Source of the DNA: Clostridium sp. ZS2-4
GTDB lineage: Bacteria; Bacillota; Clostridia; Clostridiales; Clostridiaceae
DNA length: 40,568 nt
Assembly: GCF_026719745.1 (NCBI RefSeq)
Contig: NZ_JAPPRQ010000127.1
Coordinates: forward strand, 1 to 40,568
Direction: 5' to 3'
The translations under genes were made by a program, and so were the position numbers. Each line of letters begins with the position of its first letter. The stretch's first letter is position 1. The notes under the pieces were generated by a model. That model searched no databases and was not told where the DNA came from. It saw only the letters and a program-made list of their open reading frames with translations. Below, one piece after another: positions 7,636 to 16,955 of the stretch.

Positions 7636-7751
7636 ATTATAACAAAACAATGGAAAATTAATATTACATAATAATATTAATAAAAAGAAAAACTGTTAGT
7701 ATAAAATTTTATTATAAACAAAATTAAAATATAAAATAGGGGGCTTTTAAA

Positions 7752-8747
7752 ATGGCAAAGATTTATTATGATGAACATGCAAATTTAGAATTATTGAAGG
7801 ACAAAAAGGTAGCTATAATTGGATATGGTAGCCAAGGTCATGCACATGCTCTAAATCTTAAAGAAAGTGGAGTAGATGTTAGAGTAGGACTTTATAAAGG
7901 TAGTAAATCTAAAGAAGTAGCAGAAGAAGCTGGACTAAAGGTTTTAGAAACAGCAGAAGCTGTAAAAGAAGCTGATGTAGTTATGATATTAATACCAGAT
8001 GAAAAGCAAGGAAAAGTATACAAAGAAGATATTGAACCAAATCTTGAAGAAGGAAATGCTTTAGTTTTCGCACATGGATTTAATATTCACTATAATCAAA
8101 TAGTACCTCCAGCAGATGTAGATGTATACATGGTAGCACCAAAAGGACCAGGACATCTTGTAAGAAGCCAATACCAAGAAGGTAAGGGAGTTCCAGCATT
8201 AATAGCTATATATCAAGATTATACAGGAAAAGCTAAAGATTATGCTCTAGCTTATGCTAAAGCTGTTGGTGGAACTAGAGGTGGAGTATTAGAAACTACT
8301 TTCAGAGTTGAAACAGAAACAGATCTTTTCGGAGAACAAGCAGTTCTTTGTGGTGGAGTAACTGAACTTATGAAGGTTGGTTTCGAAACTTTAGTTGAAG
8401 CAGGATATGCACCAGAAAATGCATATTTTGAATGTGTACACGAAATGAAATTAATAGTTGACTTAATATTCGAAGGTGGATTTGAATATATGAGATATTC
8501 TATAAGTGATACTGCAGAATATGGTGATTATAGTGTTGGACGCAGAATAATAACTGATGAAACTAAGAAAGAAATGAAGAAAGTTTTAGCAGAAATACAA
8601 GATGGAACTTTTGCAAGAAATTGGCTTGTTGAAAATCAAGTTAACAGACCACAATTTAATGCTATAAGAAGAAACGAAAAAGAACATCAAGTTGAAAAAG
8701 TAGGTAAAGAATTAAGAAAAATGATGTCATGGACAAATTCTAAATAA
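7752..8747 (+). CDS. ilvC: Ketol-acid reductoisomerase
   Basis: IlvC catalyses the alkyl migration and NADPH-dependent reduction of 2-acetolactate or 2-aceto-2-hydroxybutyrate, the second common step of valine, leucine and isoleucine synthesis, in the cytoplasm. At 331 residues it is a class I (short) enzyme. The Rossmann motif [17 protein letters not shown] is at ~20-36, and the knotted C-terminal domain holds the Mg-binding acidic residues (e.g. [27 protein letters not shown]). The ATG has a strong AGGGGG site. It is the first gene after the tandem T-box leaders, 33 bp before ilvB, and so should rise when isoleucyl-tRNA charging falls. Confidence 0.97.
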   Translation: MAKIYYDEHANLELLKDKKVAIIGYGSQGHAHALNLKESGVDVRVGLYKGSKSKEVAEEAGLKVLETAEAVKEADVVMILIPDEKQGKVYKEDIEPNLEEGNALVFAHGFNIHYNQIVPPADVDVYMVAPKGPGHLVRSQYQEGKGVPALIAIYQDYTGKAKDYALAYAKAVGGTRGGVLETTFRVETETDLFGEQAVLCGGVTELMKVGFETLVEAGYAPENAYFECVHEMKLIVDLIFEGGFEYMRYSISDTAEYGDYSVGRRIITDETKKEMKKVLAEIQDGTFARNWLVENQVNRPQFNAIRRNEKEHQVEKVGKELRKMMSWTNSK

Positions 8748-8780
8748 TTTTTATTAGTAAGTAATAGGGGGGCTATTAGA

Positions 8781-10460
8781 GTGAAATTAAAAGGGTCGAA
8801 AGTATTATTAGAACATTTAAAAAAGCTAGGTGTTGATACTATTTTTGGATATCCAGGAGGAGCAGTACTTCCTATCTATGATGAATTATACCATGAAAAG
8901 GAAATCAAGCATATTTTAACAGCACATGAGCAAGGGGCGGCTCATGCTGCTGATGGATATGCAAGAGCTACAGGAAAAGTTGGAGTAGTTCTTGTAACTT
9001 CAGGACCAGGGGCTACAAATACTGTTACAGGAATAGCTACAGCATATAGTGATTCTATACCTATGGTGATTTTTACAGGGCAAGTAGCACAATCATATAT
9101 TGGAAAATCAGCTTTTCAAGAAGTAGATATAACTGGAATAACCCTTCCTATTACTAAAAAGAATTATTTAGTTAAAGATGTAAAGCAGCTTCCTCAAATT
9201 ATAGAAGAAGCTTTCAGAACAGCAAAGGAAGGAAGACCAGGTCCTGTACTTGTTGATATTCCTAAAGATGTGCAGACAGCAGAACTTGAATATATACCAG
9301 AAGAGTTAAAAGAAGAAGTAAAAATTGAAGAAAACAGTTCATATGAAAGTAATTTCATGGATCAGTTAAATGAAGCAGTTGATGCAATAAATAGTTCTAA
9401 AAAACCTGTTATATATGCTGGTGGAGGAGTAATTATCTCACAAGGAACCAAGGATTTATTAAATTTTGCAGAAAAAATAAAGGCACCTGTGGCTTGTAGT
9501 TTGATGGCACTAGGGGCTTTCCCGGGAAATCATGAATATTTTATGGGCATGGTTGGAATGCATGGAACAAGATGTGCCAATTATGCAGTTACTAACTGTG
9601 ATTTGTTAATCGCTATAGGAACAAGATTTAGTGATAGAGTTATAGGAAATGTTGAAGGATTTGCACCTGACGCAAAAATAATTCATATAGATATAGATAA
9701 TTCAGAGATTGGAAAAAACGTAGATGTTGATATACCTTTAAAAGGTGATGTCAAAGAGGTTTTAGAAGCATTAATAGATAGAGTAAACGAGAAGAATGAA
9801 AATGAATGGAATGCACAGATAGAACATTGGAAATACATGTATAGATTAGGATGGAATAGTGGTAAGGCTTTAAGTCCTGGATACATTTTAAATAAATTAT
9901 ACGAGCTTACACAAGGAGAATGTATTATATCTACAGAGGTAGGACAGAATCAAATTTGGGCAGCTCAATATTTTAAATATATGGAACCAAGAACTTTTAT
10001 ATCATCAGGTGGACTTGGAACAATGGGATTTGGACTTGGAGCAGCAATAGGAGCATCAGTTGCTCAAACGCAGAAGAAGGTTATCAATGTAGCTGGTGAT
10101 GGAAGCTTTAAAATGAATTCTCATGAACTTGTAACTGTTGCTAGATACAATCTTCCTATTATACAGCTTGTTTTAAACAACAATGCCTTAGGAATGGTGT
10201 ATCAATGGCAGGATATGTTCTATGAAAAGAGATTTTCAAATACTATTTTCAATAATGATGTAGATTTTGTAAAATTAAGCGAAGCTTATGGAATAAAAGC
10301 TGTAAGAATTACAAAGAATGAGGAAGTAGAAGAGGTTTTAAAAGAAGCACTAGAAATGAATAAACCTATTGTTATAGAATGTATGATAGATACTGAGGAA
10401 AAAGTATATCCAATTGTTCCACCAGGAGAAAATATAACGTATATGATAGATCAGTATTAA
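8781..10460 (+). CDS. ilvB: Acetolactate synthase, large (catalytic) subunit
   Basis: This ThDP enzyme condenses pyruvate with pyruvate or 2-oxobutyrate, the first common step of branched-chain amino acid synthesis. The 559 residues have the expected three domains: the N-terminal PYR domain with catalytic E50 in AHEQGAAHAADGYAR, a central domain (~190-330), and the PP domain with the ThDP motif from GDGSF (G439) to NNNALGMV. The start is GTG 8781 behind a GGGGGG run. No regulatory-subunit gene (ilvN) follows; the next gene is ilvE. A purely catabolic AlsS is the alternative, but the T-box and the ilv neighbours favour the anabolic role. Confidence 0.94.
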   Translation: MKLKGSKVLLEHLKKLGVDTIFGYPGGAVLPIYDELYHEKEIKHILTAHEQGAAHAADGYARATGKVGVVLVTSGPGATNTVTGIATAYSDSIPMVIFTGQVAQSYIGKSAFQEVDITGITLPITKKNYLVKDVKQLPQIIEEAFRTAKEGRPGPVLVDIPKDVQTAELEYIPEELKEEVKIEENSSYESNFMDQLNEAVDAINSSKKPVIYAGGGVIISQGTKDLLNFAEKIKAPVACSLMALGAFPGNHEYFMGMVGMHGTRCANYAVTNCDLLIAIGTRFSDRVIGNVEGFAPDAKIIHIDIDNSEIGKNVDVDIPLKGDVKEVLEALIDRVNEKNENEWNAQIEHWKYMYRLGWNSGKALSPGYILNKLYELTQGECIISTEVGQNQIWAAQYFKYMEPRTFISSGGLGTMGFGLGAAIGASVAQTQKKVINVAGDGSFKMNSHELVTVARYNLPIIQLVLNNNALGMVYQWQDMFYEKRFSNTIFNNDVDFVKLSEAYGIKAVRITKNEEVEEVLKEALEMNKPIVIECMIDTEEKVYPIVPPGENITYMIDQY

Positions 10461-10532
10461 TAATTTAAAATATCTTTAGGGGTGTAATTGGACTACAATA
10501 TTAACGTTTGAATGAAATGGGGGCTTATTAAG

Positions 10533-11447
10533 ATGAATGAATCATATGTATTTTATGATGGAAAAATATTAGATGAAAAAGATGTTAGCATAAGTGTAAG
10601 ATGTAAGGCATTTAACTATGGGCTTGCATGTTTTGAAGGCATAAGAGCTTATTGGGATGAAGAAACTAATCAGCTTTATGGTTTTAGAATGAAGGAACAC
10701 TATGAAAGATTGCTTCAATCATGTAAAACTTTAAATATAAAATTACCATATACAGTGGATGAGCTTATTAACATAACAATTGAATTAGTAAAGAAACATG
10801 GTTTTAAAACAACTACTTATATCAGACCAATTGCTTATAAAGGCAGCAACAAATTAGGTCCTACTCTTATAGACGATGATGACCGTTTTCTTATTTATTG
10901 TATGCCATTAGGAAGTTATACAGGTAAAGAAGAACTGAGAGTTGCTGTAACTTCTTGGCAGAGAATAAATGATAATATGCTTCCACCAAGAACTAAAGCT
11001 ACTGCTGCTTACTTAAACTCAGCACTTGCTTCTTTAGAAGTTGTAGGCAGAGGGTATGATGAAGCTATATTCTTAACTCCAAGTGGTCATGTGTGTGAAG
11101 GTCCAGGAGAAAACTTGTTTATGGTTAAAAAGGGAAAATTAGTTACACCGCCGCCTTCAGACAACATTCTTGAAGGAATAACAAGAGAAACTGTTATGAT
11201 GCTGGCAAAAGAGGAACTAGGTCTGGAAGTTGTTGAAAGAAGTATAGCAAGAACAGAACTTTACGCAGCAGAGGAAGTTTTCTTCAGTGGAACAGCTATG
11301 GAGGTTACATCTGTTGTAGAAGTGGATGATAGAGTTGTTGGAGATGGAAAAACAGGGGAAGTTTGCAAACAGATTAAAGAATTATTCTTCCCAATGACAA
11401 GGGCAAAGAACCCTAAATATGCTGAATTCTGCACTCCAATTTATTAA
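10533..11447 (+). CDS. ilvE: Branched-chain amino acid aminotransferase
   Basis: A PLP fold-type IV aminotransferase that moves the amino group from glutamate to the 2-oxo acids of Ile, Leu and Val. I chose ATG 10533 (304 aa) because the GGGGG site at 10519-10523 lies 9 bp before it; an in-frame ATG at 10512 lies before that site. Features include RCKAFNYGLACFEGIRAY near the N-terminus, the PLP lysine K155 in RTKATAAYLNSALASLE, and EGPGENLFMV plus EVFFSGTAMEVTSV in the C-terminal half. It is the last gene of the operon, 72 bp after ilvB, with a strong terminator behind it. The length is normal for the family. Confidence 0.95.
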   Translation: MNESYVFYDGKILDEKDVSISVRCKAFNYGLACFEGIRAYWDEETNQLYGFRMKEHYERLLQSCKTLNIKLPYTVDELINITIELVKKHGFKTTTYIRPIAYKGSNKLGPTLIDDDDRFLIYCMPLGSYTGKEELRVAVTSWQRINDNMLPPRTKATAAYLNSALASLEVVGRGYDEAIFLTPSGHVCEGPGENLFMVKKGKLVTPPPSDNILEGITRETVMMLAKEELGLEVVERSIARTELYAAEEVFFSGTAMEVTSVVEVDDRVVGDGKTGEVCKQIKELFFPMTRAKNPKYAEFCTPIY

Positions 11448-11461
11448 AAATTCAAGGAATA

Positions 11462-11493
11462 AACATCAAGCTTTTATGGGCTTGATGTTTTTT
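11462..11493 (+). terminator. Terminator of the ilv operon
   Basis: A perfect 10-bp stem (11462-11471 with 11480-11489) and an 8-base loop run into a T tract ending at 11493. It lies 15 bp after the ilvE stop. Confidence 0.9.
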
Positions 11494-11518
11494 GAATTAA
11501 TAATAAAATAACAAAATG

Positions 11519-11547
11519 TTGAAACATTATATGAGTCGTTATATAAT
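11519..11547 (+). promoter_or_regulatory. Promoter of the cobalamin operon
   Basis: TTGAAA (11519-11524), exactly 17 bp, then TATAAT (11542-11547). The predicted start (~11554) is some 20-30 nt before the cobalamin aptamer. Confidence 0.8.
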
Positions 11548-11574
11548 CAAGTTAACAATAATCGAATAAAGTTA

Positions 11575-11817
11575 TGGTTATAGGTACTTATGTCTGTAAG
11601 TTTAATAGGGAAAACGGTGAAAATCCGTTGCAGCCCCCGCTACTGTATACGTAGACGAATCTAAACCACTGGAGTATTGCTCTGGGAAGGTTAGAGGAGA
11701 GTGACACGTGAGTCAGGAGACCTGCCTGTAATTAAGCTAATCCTTCGGAGGGAAGGGAAGTGGCATAAATTATCTTTGAATTACTATGTCCTTACCATAT
11801 GCGGTAGGATTTTTTGT
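11575..11817 (+). promoter_or_regulatory. Cobalamin (B12) riboswitch with terminator platform
   Basis: Conserved aptamer blocks are present in order: AGGGAAAACGGTGAAAATCC (from 11607), GCAGCCCCCGCTACTGT (11630-11646), CCACTGG, GGGAAGG, and the B12 box GAGTCAGGAGACCTGCC (11710-11726). Behind it a hairpin (about 11789-11796 with 11803-11809, one bulged T) ends in six T and can serve as the intrinsic terminator that cobalamin binding would favour. A second terminator follows at 11845. It governs cobT and, by context, the whole cbi/cob operon. Confidence 0.95.
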
Positions 11818-11844
11818 TATGAGAATTAAGTAATAGATATTTAT

Positions 11845-11870
11845 ACCCTTGCCTTTTTAGCAAGGGTTTT
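11845..11870 (+). terminator. Second terminator before cobT
   Basis: A perfect 8-bp stem (11845-11852 with 11860-11867), a 7-base loop and a T tract lie 30 bp beyond the riboswitch hairpin and 25 bp before the cobT start. It either backs up the riboswitch terminator or is the true expression platform. Confidence 0.75.
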
Positions 11871-11894
11871 TACTTTGTATGAGAAGGTGAGAGT

Positions 11895-12962
11895 ATGGAT
11901 TTATTAAAAGAGACCTTAGATAATATTCAGCCAAGGAATAAAGCTTTGGAAGAAAAATGCTGGGAAAGAATTGATAGCTTGACAAAACCCATAGGAAGTC
12001 TTGGAACTCTTGAAGATATAACAGCAAAGATAGCTGGTATTACAGGAAAGATAAAGAATAAAATTAAGAAGAAAAATATAATTATAATGTGTAGTGACAA
12101 CGGCGTTGTGGAGGAAGGAATAAGTAACTGCCCACAAAATGTTACTGCTATAGTTACTAATAATTTCACTAAAGACATAACAGGGGTTTGCGTGTTGGCA
12201 CAGCAGGTAAATTCGGATTTAACTGTAGTTGATATTGGTGTTAAGGCTGATTTTAATAATCCTAAGATAATAAATAGGAAAGTAGCCTATGGTACTAATA
12301 ATATAGCCAAAGGTTCTGCTATGACCAGAAATGAAGCCGTAAAGTGCATAGAAACAGGTATAGAAATAGTAGATAAACTTGTAAAAGAAGGTTATGACCT
12401 TTTAGGTACTGGAGAGATGGGAGTAGGAAATACAACAACTTCAGCAGCGGTTTTAAGTGTATTGTTAGACTTAGACTCAGATATAGTTGTGGGCAAGGGG
12501 TCAGGACTTACGGAAGAACAATATAAACACAAGAAGGAGATAGTTAAAAAAGCTATTAATGTTAATAAACCAGATAAACATGATGTATTAGATGTGCTAG
12601 GAAAAGTTGGAGGATTTGATATAGTAGGTCTTTGTGGATGCTTTTTAGGAGCAGCTAAAAATAGAGTACCGATAGTTATAGATGGAATTATTGCATCAGC
12701 AGCAGCATTATGTGCTTATAGAATGAATCCCTTGGTTAAGGATTATATTTTCCCTTCTCACTTATCAGCAGAGCCAGGCGCCGTATATGCAATGAGAGAG
12801 CTTGAATTAGAGCCTATGCTTAATTTAAAGATGAGGCTTGGAGAAGGATCAGGATGTCCTTTAGCTTTTAATATTATAGAGTCTGCGCTATATACAATGA
12901 ACAGTATGGCTACTTTTGAAGAAGCTGCACTAAATAGAGAACATTATGTGGATATAAGGTAA
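11895..12962 (+). CDS. cobT: Nicotinate-nucleotide:dimethylbenzimidazole phosphoribosyltransferase
   Basis: CobT moves ribose phosphate from nicotinate mononucleotide to 5,6-dimethylbenzimidazole or another base, giving the alpha-ribotide lower ligand of cobalamin. The 355 residues match the family's length. Visible motifs are TKPIGSLGTLE near the start, CSDNGVVEEGIS (~67-78), GTGEMGVGNTTTSAA, and MRLGEGSGCPLAF, whose E317 falls at the position of the catalytic glutamate of Salmonella CobT. The AAGGTGAG site precedes ATG 11895. It is the first gene under the B12 riboswitch. No DMB-synthesis (bza) genes are in the window, so the base may be scavenged or made elsewhere. Confidence 0.96.
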   Translation: MDLLKETLDNIQPRNKALEEKCWERIDSLTKPIGSLGTLEDITAKIAGITGKIKNKIKKKNIIIMCSDNGVVEEGISNCPQNVTAIVTNNFTKDITGVCVLAQQVNSDLTVVDIGVKADFNNPKIINRKVAYGTNNIAKGSAMTRNEAVKCIETGIEIVDKLVKEGYDLLGTGEMGVGNTTTSAAVLSVLLDLDSDIVVGKGSGLTEEQYKHKKEIVKKAINVNKPDKHDVLDVLGKVGGFDIVGLCGCFLGAAKNRVPIVIDGIIASAAALCAYRMNPLVKDYIFPSHLSAEPGAVYAMRELELEPMLNLKMRLGEGSGCPLAFNIIESALYTMNSMATFEEAALNREHYVDIR

Positions 12963-12988
12963 AGTTAAATGGAATATAAGGTTTATTT

Positions 12989-13007
12989 GAATTAAGTTTC
13001 ACTTTAT
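12989..13007 (-). repeat. Dispersed intergenic repeat, truncated copy C
   Basis: TGAATTAAGTTTCACTTTAT (12989-13008) is identical to 6174-6193 within copy A and lies in the short cobT-hemA gap, ending just at the GGAG ribosome site of hemA. The rest of the element is missing. Confidence 0.6.
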
Positions 13008-13019
13008 GGAGATGATAAA

Positions 13020-14207
13020 ATGGTACAGCTAATTGGACTGCGTAGTAATATTGAAGTCAGCATAAGAGAAAAGCTTTCAATAATTGAAAAACATAATAAT
13101 GAATATTTGAGAAAGCTTTTAAATATTTGTGAAGAAGCTGTAATAATCAGCACTTGTAACAGAACAGAGATATATTTTAACTCAAAGGTTGATGAAAGTA
13201 TAGTAGAAGAGATATTTAAAGTATTGGAATGGGATTTGGAGTTAACTAAATATACCTTTTACTTAAAGGATAGAGATGTAGTACGACACTTGATGGAAGT
13301 TGCCTGTGGTTTTCACTCTAAGATACTAGGTGAAGATCAAATTTTGGGACAAGTTAAAACAGCGTATCAAAATTCCTTGGAAATAAAGGGAGTAAAAAAG
13401 GAATTACAGAGACTTTTCCAGTTAGCAATTACTTGTGGAAAGGAATTTAAAGTTAAATCAGAGCTTTATAAAATTCCTGTATCTTCATCTTCGATAGTTA
13501 TTAAGGAGTGTAGAAAGAGAGGAATCTGTAATTTTATGATTCTAGGGTATGGCAATGTGGGAAGCTTAACAGCAAAGTACATATTAAGTGATGATTTGGA
13601 CAGCTTATATATAGCAGTAAGAAATATAAATTCAGTTTCAATTGCAGACAATAGAGTCAAGGTAATACCTTTTGAAGAAAGAAAAAAATATTATAAAAAT
13701 GTTGAATGCATAATATCCTGCACATCGGCACCTCACAGTGTAGTAGTAAAAGAAGATCTTCCAGATAAGGAACTATTGATTTTCGATTTATCTGTTCCTA
13801 GAGATGTAGACCAAAATGTATATAATATGGATAATATTCAGGTTTATGATATTGACAAAATAAGTAGTGTTGATGATGAGAATAGAATTAAAAGAAAAAA
13901 TCTAATGATTAAAAATAAATGTATTATTGAAAAATATATTGAAGATTTTTATATATGGAAAGAACTAAGAAAGATAACTCCTCATATTAAAGAATTAAAA
14001 AAATATGGAGAAGAAGTTTATAAGGACAGATATATTACCTTTAAAAATAAAAAGCGTACAAAAGACAATGAAGCTTTAGCAGAAATACTTTTGAAGAGTA
14101 CCTCTGATGCATACATAAACAGGGCTATTGAAGTTTTAAAGGAAGAGCAGTTAAAGGGAAGAGGACAGGAATGTCTCAGCATATTGGAAAGGATATTTTG
14201 CCAATAG
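13020..14207 (+). CDS. hemA: Glutamyl-tRNA reductase
   Basis: HemA reduces the glutamate of Glu-tRNA to glutamate-1-semialdehyde with NADPH, the first step of C5-pathway tetrapyrrole synthesis. The 395 residues include the catalytic domain with nucleophile C46 in ISTCNRTEIY, the hallmark ACGFHSKILGEDQILGQVK (~98-116), a Rossmann motif ILGYGNVGSL, and a helical dimerisation tail. It is shorter than typical enzymes (~415-430), and its C-terminal part is diverged. It lies 57 bp after cobT and 29 bp before hemL, so aminolevulinate formation is placed under the B12 riboswitch. That fits an anaerobe in which corrinoids are the main tetrapyrrole product. Confidence 0.95.
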   Translation: MVQLIGLRSNIEVSIREKLSIIEKHNNEYLRKLLNICEEAVIISTCNRTEIYFNSKVDESIVEEIFKVLEWDLELTKYTFYLKDRDVVRHLMEVACGFHSKILGEDQILGQVKTAYQNSLEIKGVKKELQRLFQLAITCGKEFKVKSELYKIPVSSSSIVIKECRKRGICNFMILGYGNVGSLTAKYILSDDLDSLYIAVRNINSVSIADNRVKVIPFEERKKYYKNVECIISCTSAPHSVVVKEDLPDKELLIFDLSVPRDVDQNVYNMDNIQVYDIDKISSVDDENRIKRKNLMIKNKCIIEKYIEDFYIWKELRKITPHIKELKKYGEEVYKDRYITFKNKKRTKDNEALAEILLKSTSDAYINRAIEVLKEEQLKGRGQECLSILERIFCQ

Positions 14208-14236
14208 AATTTATAAATAAGTGAGGGAGAACTAAT

Positions 14237-15505
14237 ATGAGAAACTTAGATATTTTTAATGAATCGAAAGAATATATGCCTGGAGGAGTTAACAGTCCTG
14301 TTAGAGCTTTTAAGGATGTAAACATAAATCCACCAGTAATTAAGAGGGGTGAAGGAGCCTATATTTTTGATGAGGATAACAATAGATACTTAGATTTTGT
14401 ATGTGCATGGGGTCCTATGATTCTTGGACATTGCGATGAAGATATTGTAAAAGCTATTAAGAATACCTGTGAGAGTGCAATAGCTTTTGGAACACCAACA
14501 GAACTTGAATTAAGGATGGCAAAACATATGTGTACAACACTAGATAATGTAGATATGATTAGAATGGTTAATTCAGGAACAGAAGCTACTATGAGTGCTG
14601 TAAAGCTTGCTAGAGGTTATACAGGAAAAAACAAAATAGTGAAATTTGCAGGCTGCTATCATGGACATTTTGAAGGATTTTTAGTTAGTGCGGGTTCTGG
14701 AGTTTTAACAGAAGGTATTCCAGGATGTGCAGGAGTTCCAGAAGAGAGCATAAAAAACACTCTTATTGCAAACTACAACGACAGTGAAAACATGAGAGAA
14801 GTTTTTAACAAGTATGGAGAAGATATAGCGGCAGTAATAATTGAGCCAGTAGCAGGAAATATGGGAGTTGTTCCAGCAGAAAAGGAATTCTTAAAAGAAG
14901 TACACAGACTTTGCAGAGAACATGGAAGTCTTTTAATATTTGATGAGGTTATGAGCGGTTTTAGGGTTGCATACAAGGGTGCACAAAGTTTATACGGCAT
15001 AAAGCCTGATATAACTACCTTTGCAAAAATAATGGGAGGCGGACTTCCTTGTGGTGCTTACGGTGGTAGAAAAGAAGTTATGGAATACTTATCACCATTG
15101 GGACCTGTATATCAAGCAGGTACAATGTCAGGAAACCCAATAGTAATGGCTGCTGGATATGCTGCACTTACAAAACTTTATAACAATCCTGAACTATATA
15201 AACATATAGATATGCTTGGAGAAAAGCTTCAAAGAGGAGTAGAAGAAGCAGCAAGAGAAAAAGAACTTCCAATAGTGGTTAACAGATGCGGTTCAATGAT
15301 GACTATATTCTTCACTAAAAGGGGAAGAGTAACTAATTATGAAGAAGCTAAAGAGTGTGATACAAGTATGTATGCAGCATTTTTTGAACATATGCTGAAG
15401 AATGGAATATACATGGCACCATCACAATTTGAGGCTTTATTCATAAGTACAAAACATACAGAAGCAGATATAGACAGATTTATAGAAGCTGTCAGAAGCT
15501 TCTAA
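14237..15505 (+). CDS. hemL: Glutamate-1-semialdehyde 2,1-aminomutase
   Basis: This PLP enzyme converts glutamate-1-semialdehyde to 5-aminolevulinate and works directly with HemA. The 422 residues start [20 protein letters not shown], the usual family opening, and contain [17 protein letters not shown] (phosphate-binding region), [10 protein letters not shown] (PLP-ring Asp) and the Schiff-base lysine K264 in [12 protein letters not shown]. The length is normal. The ATG follows GAGGGAG. It is only 8 bp before cobC. hemB, hemC and hemD, needed to continue to uroporphyrinogen III, are not in this window. Confidence 0.97.
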   Translation: MRNLDIFNESKEYMPGGVNSPVRAFKDVNINPPVIKRGEGAYIFDEDNNRYLDFVCAWGPMILGHCDEDIVKAIKNTCESAIAFGTPTELELRMAKHMCTTLDNVDMIRMVNSGTEATMSAVKLARGYTGKNKIVKFAGCYHGHFEGFLVSAGSGVLTEGIPGCAGVPEESIKNTLIANYNDSENMREVFNKYGEDIAAVIIEPVAGNMGVVPAEKEFLKEVHRLCREHGSLLIFDEVMSGFRVAYKGAQSLYGIKPDITTFAKIMGGGLPCGAYGGRKEVMEYLSPLGPVYQAGTMSGNPIVMAAGYAALTKLYNNPELYKHIDMLGEKLQRGVEEAAREKELPIVVNRCGSMMTIFFTKRGRVTNYEEAKECDTSMYAAFFEHMLKNGIYMAPSQFEALFISTKHTEADIDRFIEAVRSF

Positions 15506-15513
15506 GGTGAGTT

Positions 15514-16104
15514 ATGAATATTTATTTTTTAAGGCATGGACAAACAGAAGAAAATAGCAAGAGAACCTATTATGGAAGCTTGGATGTTGAATTAAATGAA
15601 AAAGGTATTGCTCAGGCTGAGAAGGCAGGGGAAATGTTTAAGAAGGTAGAGTTTGGCAAGGTATTTATAAGCGAAAAGATGAGAACCTTTCAGACTGCAC
15701 AAATAGCTCTTAAAGATAGAGAAGCTCAATTAATAAAGGATAAAAGAATAAACGAAATTGATTTTGGAATTTTTGAAGGAAAAACCTATGAGGAACTATG
15801 CAAATTATATCCTGAAGAAGTGAAGCGGTGGCAGGAGAAGTGGGAACAATTTTGTCCCAATCAGGGAGAGAGCTATAAGCTATTCTACAAAAGAGTTAAG
15901 GAATTTATAGAAGATATAAAAGAGTTAGAGGAAGAAAACATATTGATAGTAACTCATGGTGGAGTCATAAGAGCAGTATATTCTTACATATTAAATGAAA
16001 ATCTCAGCTTCTATTGGAAATTCTCATCGAGAAATGGTGACATAAGCCTTATAAAATATGAGTACGGAAACTTTTTTATAGACAGTATAGTTCATGTAGA
16101 TTAA
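15514..16104 (+). CDS. cobC: Alpha-ribazole phosphatase (histidine phosphatase family)
   Basis: This removes the 5'-phosphate of alpha-ribazole phosphate or of adenosylcobalamin phosphate, at the end of nucleotide-loop assembly. The 196-residue protein has the family signature FLRHGQTEEN with catalytic H8, the second-arginine region SEKMRTFQTA, EIDFGIFEGKTYEEL, and a second active-site histidine, H148, in VTHGGVIRAVY. Family members share this fold with phosphoglycerate mutases; the assignment as CobC rests on the EIDFGIFEG-type motif and its position between hemL and cobS. It is packed 8 bp after hemL and 12 bp before cobS. Confidence 0.88.
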   Translation: MNIYFLRHGQTEENSKRTYYGSLDVELNEKGIAQAEKAGEMFKKVEFGKVFISEKMRTFQTAQIALKDREAQLIKDKRINEIDFGIFEGKTYEELCKLYPEEVKRWQEKWEQFCPNQGESYKLFYKRVKEFIEDIKELEEENILIVTHGGVIRAVYSYILNENLSFYWKFSSRNGDISLIKYEYGNFFIDSIVHVD

Positions 16105-16116
16105 GGAGATAGGTAA

Positions 16117-16866
16117 ATGAAAAAGTATATAGAAAGTTTTTTGCTGATGCTTCAGTTTATGACTAGGATTCCTATCAATATAAATCTGCCCTGTGAAGGT
16201 GAAGATTTTAGAAGAGGAGCTGCTTTTTTGCCTGTGGTTGGCGGAGTTATTGGCAGCATGCAATGGATAATTTATTATCTGTTAATTCAAAAGTTGCCTA
16301 TGATTGTTGCAGCTGTTTTTATAGTTTTAACTGGAATACTTGTAACTGGGGCACTGCATGTAGATGGTCTTGGAGATACTTGTGATGGATTTTTTGCCTT
16401 TAAAGGCAAGGATAGAATAATTGAGATAATGAAGGACAGCAGAATAGGTACTTATGCCTGTATTGCATTGGTTTTTGACATACTTATAAAGGTTTCATCA
16501 TTATCTTGTATTGCAGATACAACAGCAGCTTTAGTAATAATAGCTGCACCTATAATAAGTAGAGCAGCTTTAATTACCCTAGCCTTTATTGGAAAACCTG
16601 CAAAAAAAACAGGCAGTGGAAATTTATTTATAGAAAATGCAGGGAAAAAGGAAGCTGTAATTGCTGTGCTTACAGCCCTTATAATATCCTGTCTGCTTAT
16701 TGGAATAAAAGAAGGTACAATTTTAATTGCTGCTTCTTTAGTTCTTACATATTTGTTCAATAAATTTTGTGAAAGCAAAATTGGAGGAATTACTGGAGAT
16801 AACTTAGGAGCAAACAATGAGCTTGTTGAAATGCTGGTGCTGGTTATGTTTGCAGCAATGATATAA
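16117..16866 (+). CDS. cobS: Adenosylcobinamide-GDP ribazoletransferase (cobalamin synthase)
   Basis: CobS joins adenosylcobinamide-GDP to alpha-ribazole (phosphate), the last ring-assembly step, in the membrane. The 249 residues are typical. The protein is polytopic and shows LLMLQFMTRIPI at the start, then the catalytic signature GALHVDGLGDTCDGFF (79-93) followed by KDSRIGTYA (~106-114) with Mg-binding aspartates, and a late GGITGDNLGANNELVEM motif. It lies 12 bp after cobC. cobU, which makes its GDP-activated substrate, is not present in the window. Confidence 0.95.
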   Translation: MKKYIESFLLMLQFMTRIPININLPCEGEDFRRGAAFLPVVGGVIGSMQWIIYYLLIQKLPMIVAAVFIVLTGILVTGALHVDGLGDTCDGFFAFKGKDRIIEIMKDSRIGTYACIALVFDILIKVSSLSCIADTTAALVIIAAPIISRAALITLAFIGKPAKKTGSGNLFIENAGKKEAVIAVLTALIISCLLIGIKEGTILIAASLVLTYLFNKFCESKIGGITGDNLGANNELVEMLVLVMFAAMI

Positions 16867-16886
16867 AAATTTTTAGTTATTAGATA

Positions 16887-16932
16887 GAGTGAAACTTAAC
16901 TCAGATGGAGTATTAGAATTGTTAGTTATGAG
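16887..16932 (+). repeat. Dispersed intergenic repeat, copy B
   Basis: The element GTGAAACTTAACTCAGATGG...GAATTGTTAGTTAT sits in the 89-bp cobS-cbiK gap. It is ~88% identical to the reverse complement of copy A (6148-6193). It carries no coding sequence and no inverted-repeat ends that I can see. Confidence 0.75.
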
Positions 16933-16955
16933 ATGAATTTATACGAGGTGAGCAT

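Noticed and set aside
8781-10460. ilvB as catabolic alsS
   Set aside because: It sits between ilvC and ilvE behind isoleucine T-boxes, and no alsD follows.
15514-16104. cobC as phosphoglycerate mutase
   Set aside because: The length, the EIDFGIFEG motif and the position between hemL and cobS favour alpha-ribazole phosphatase.
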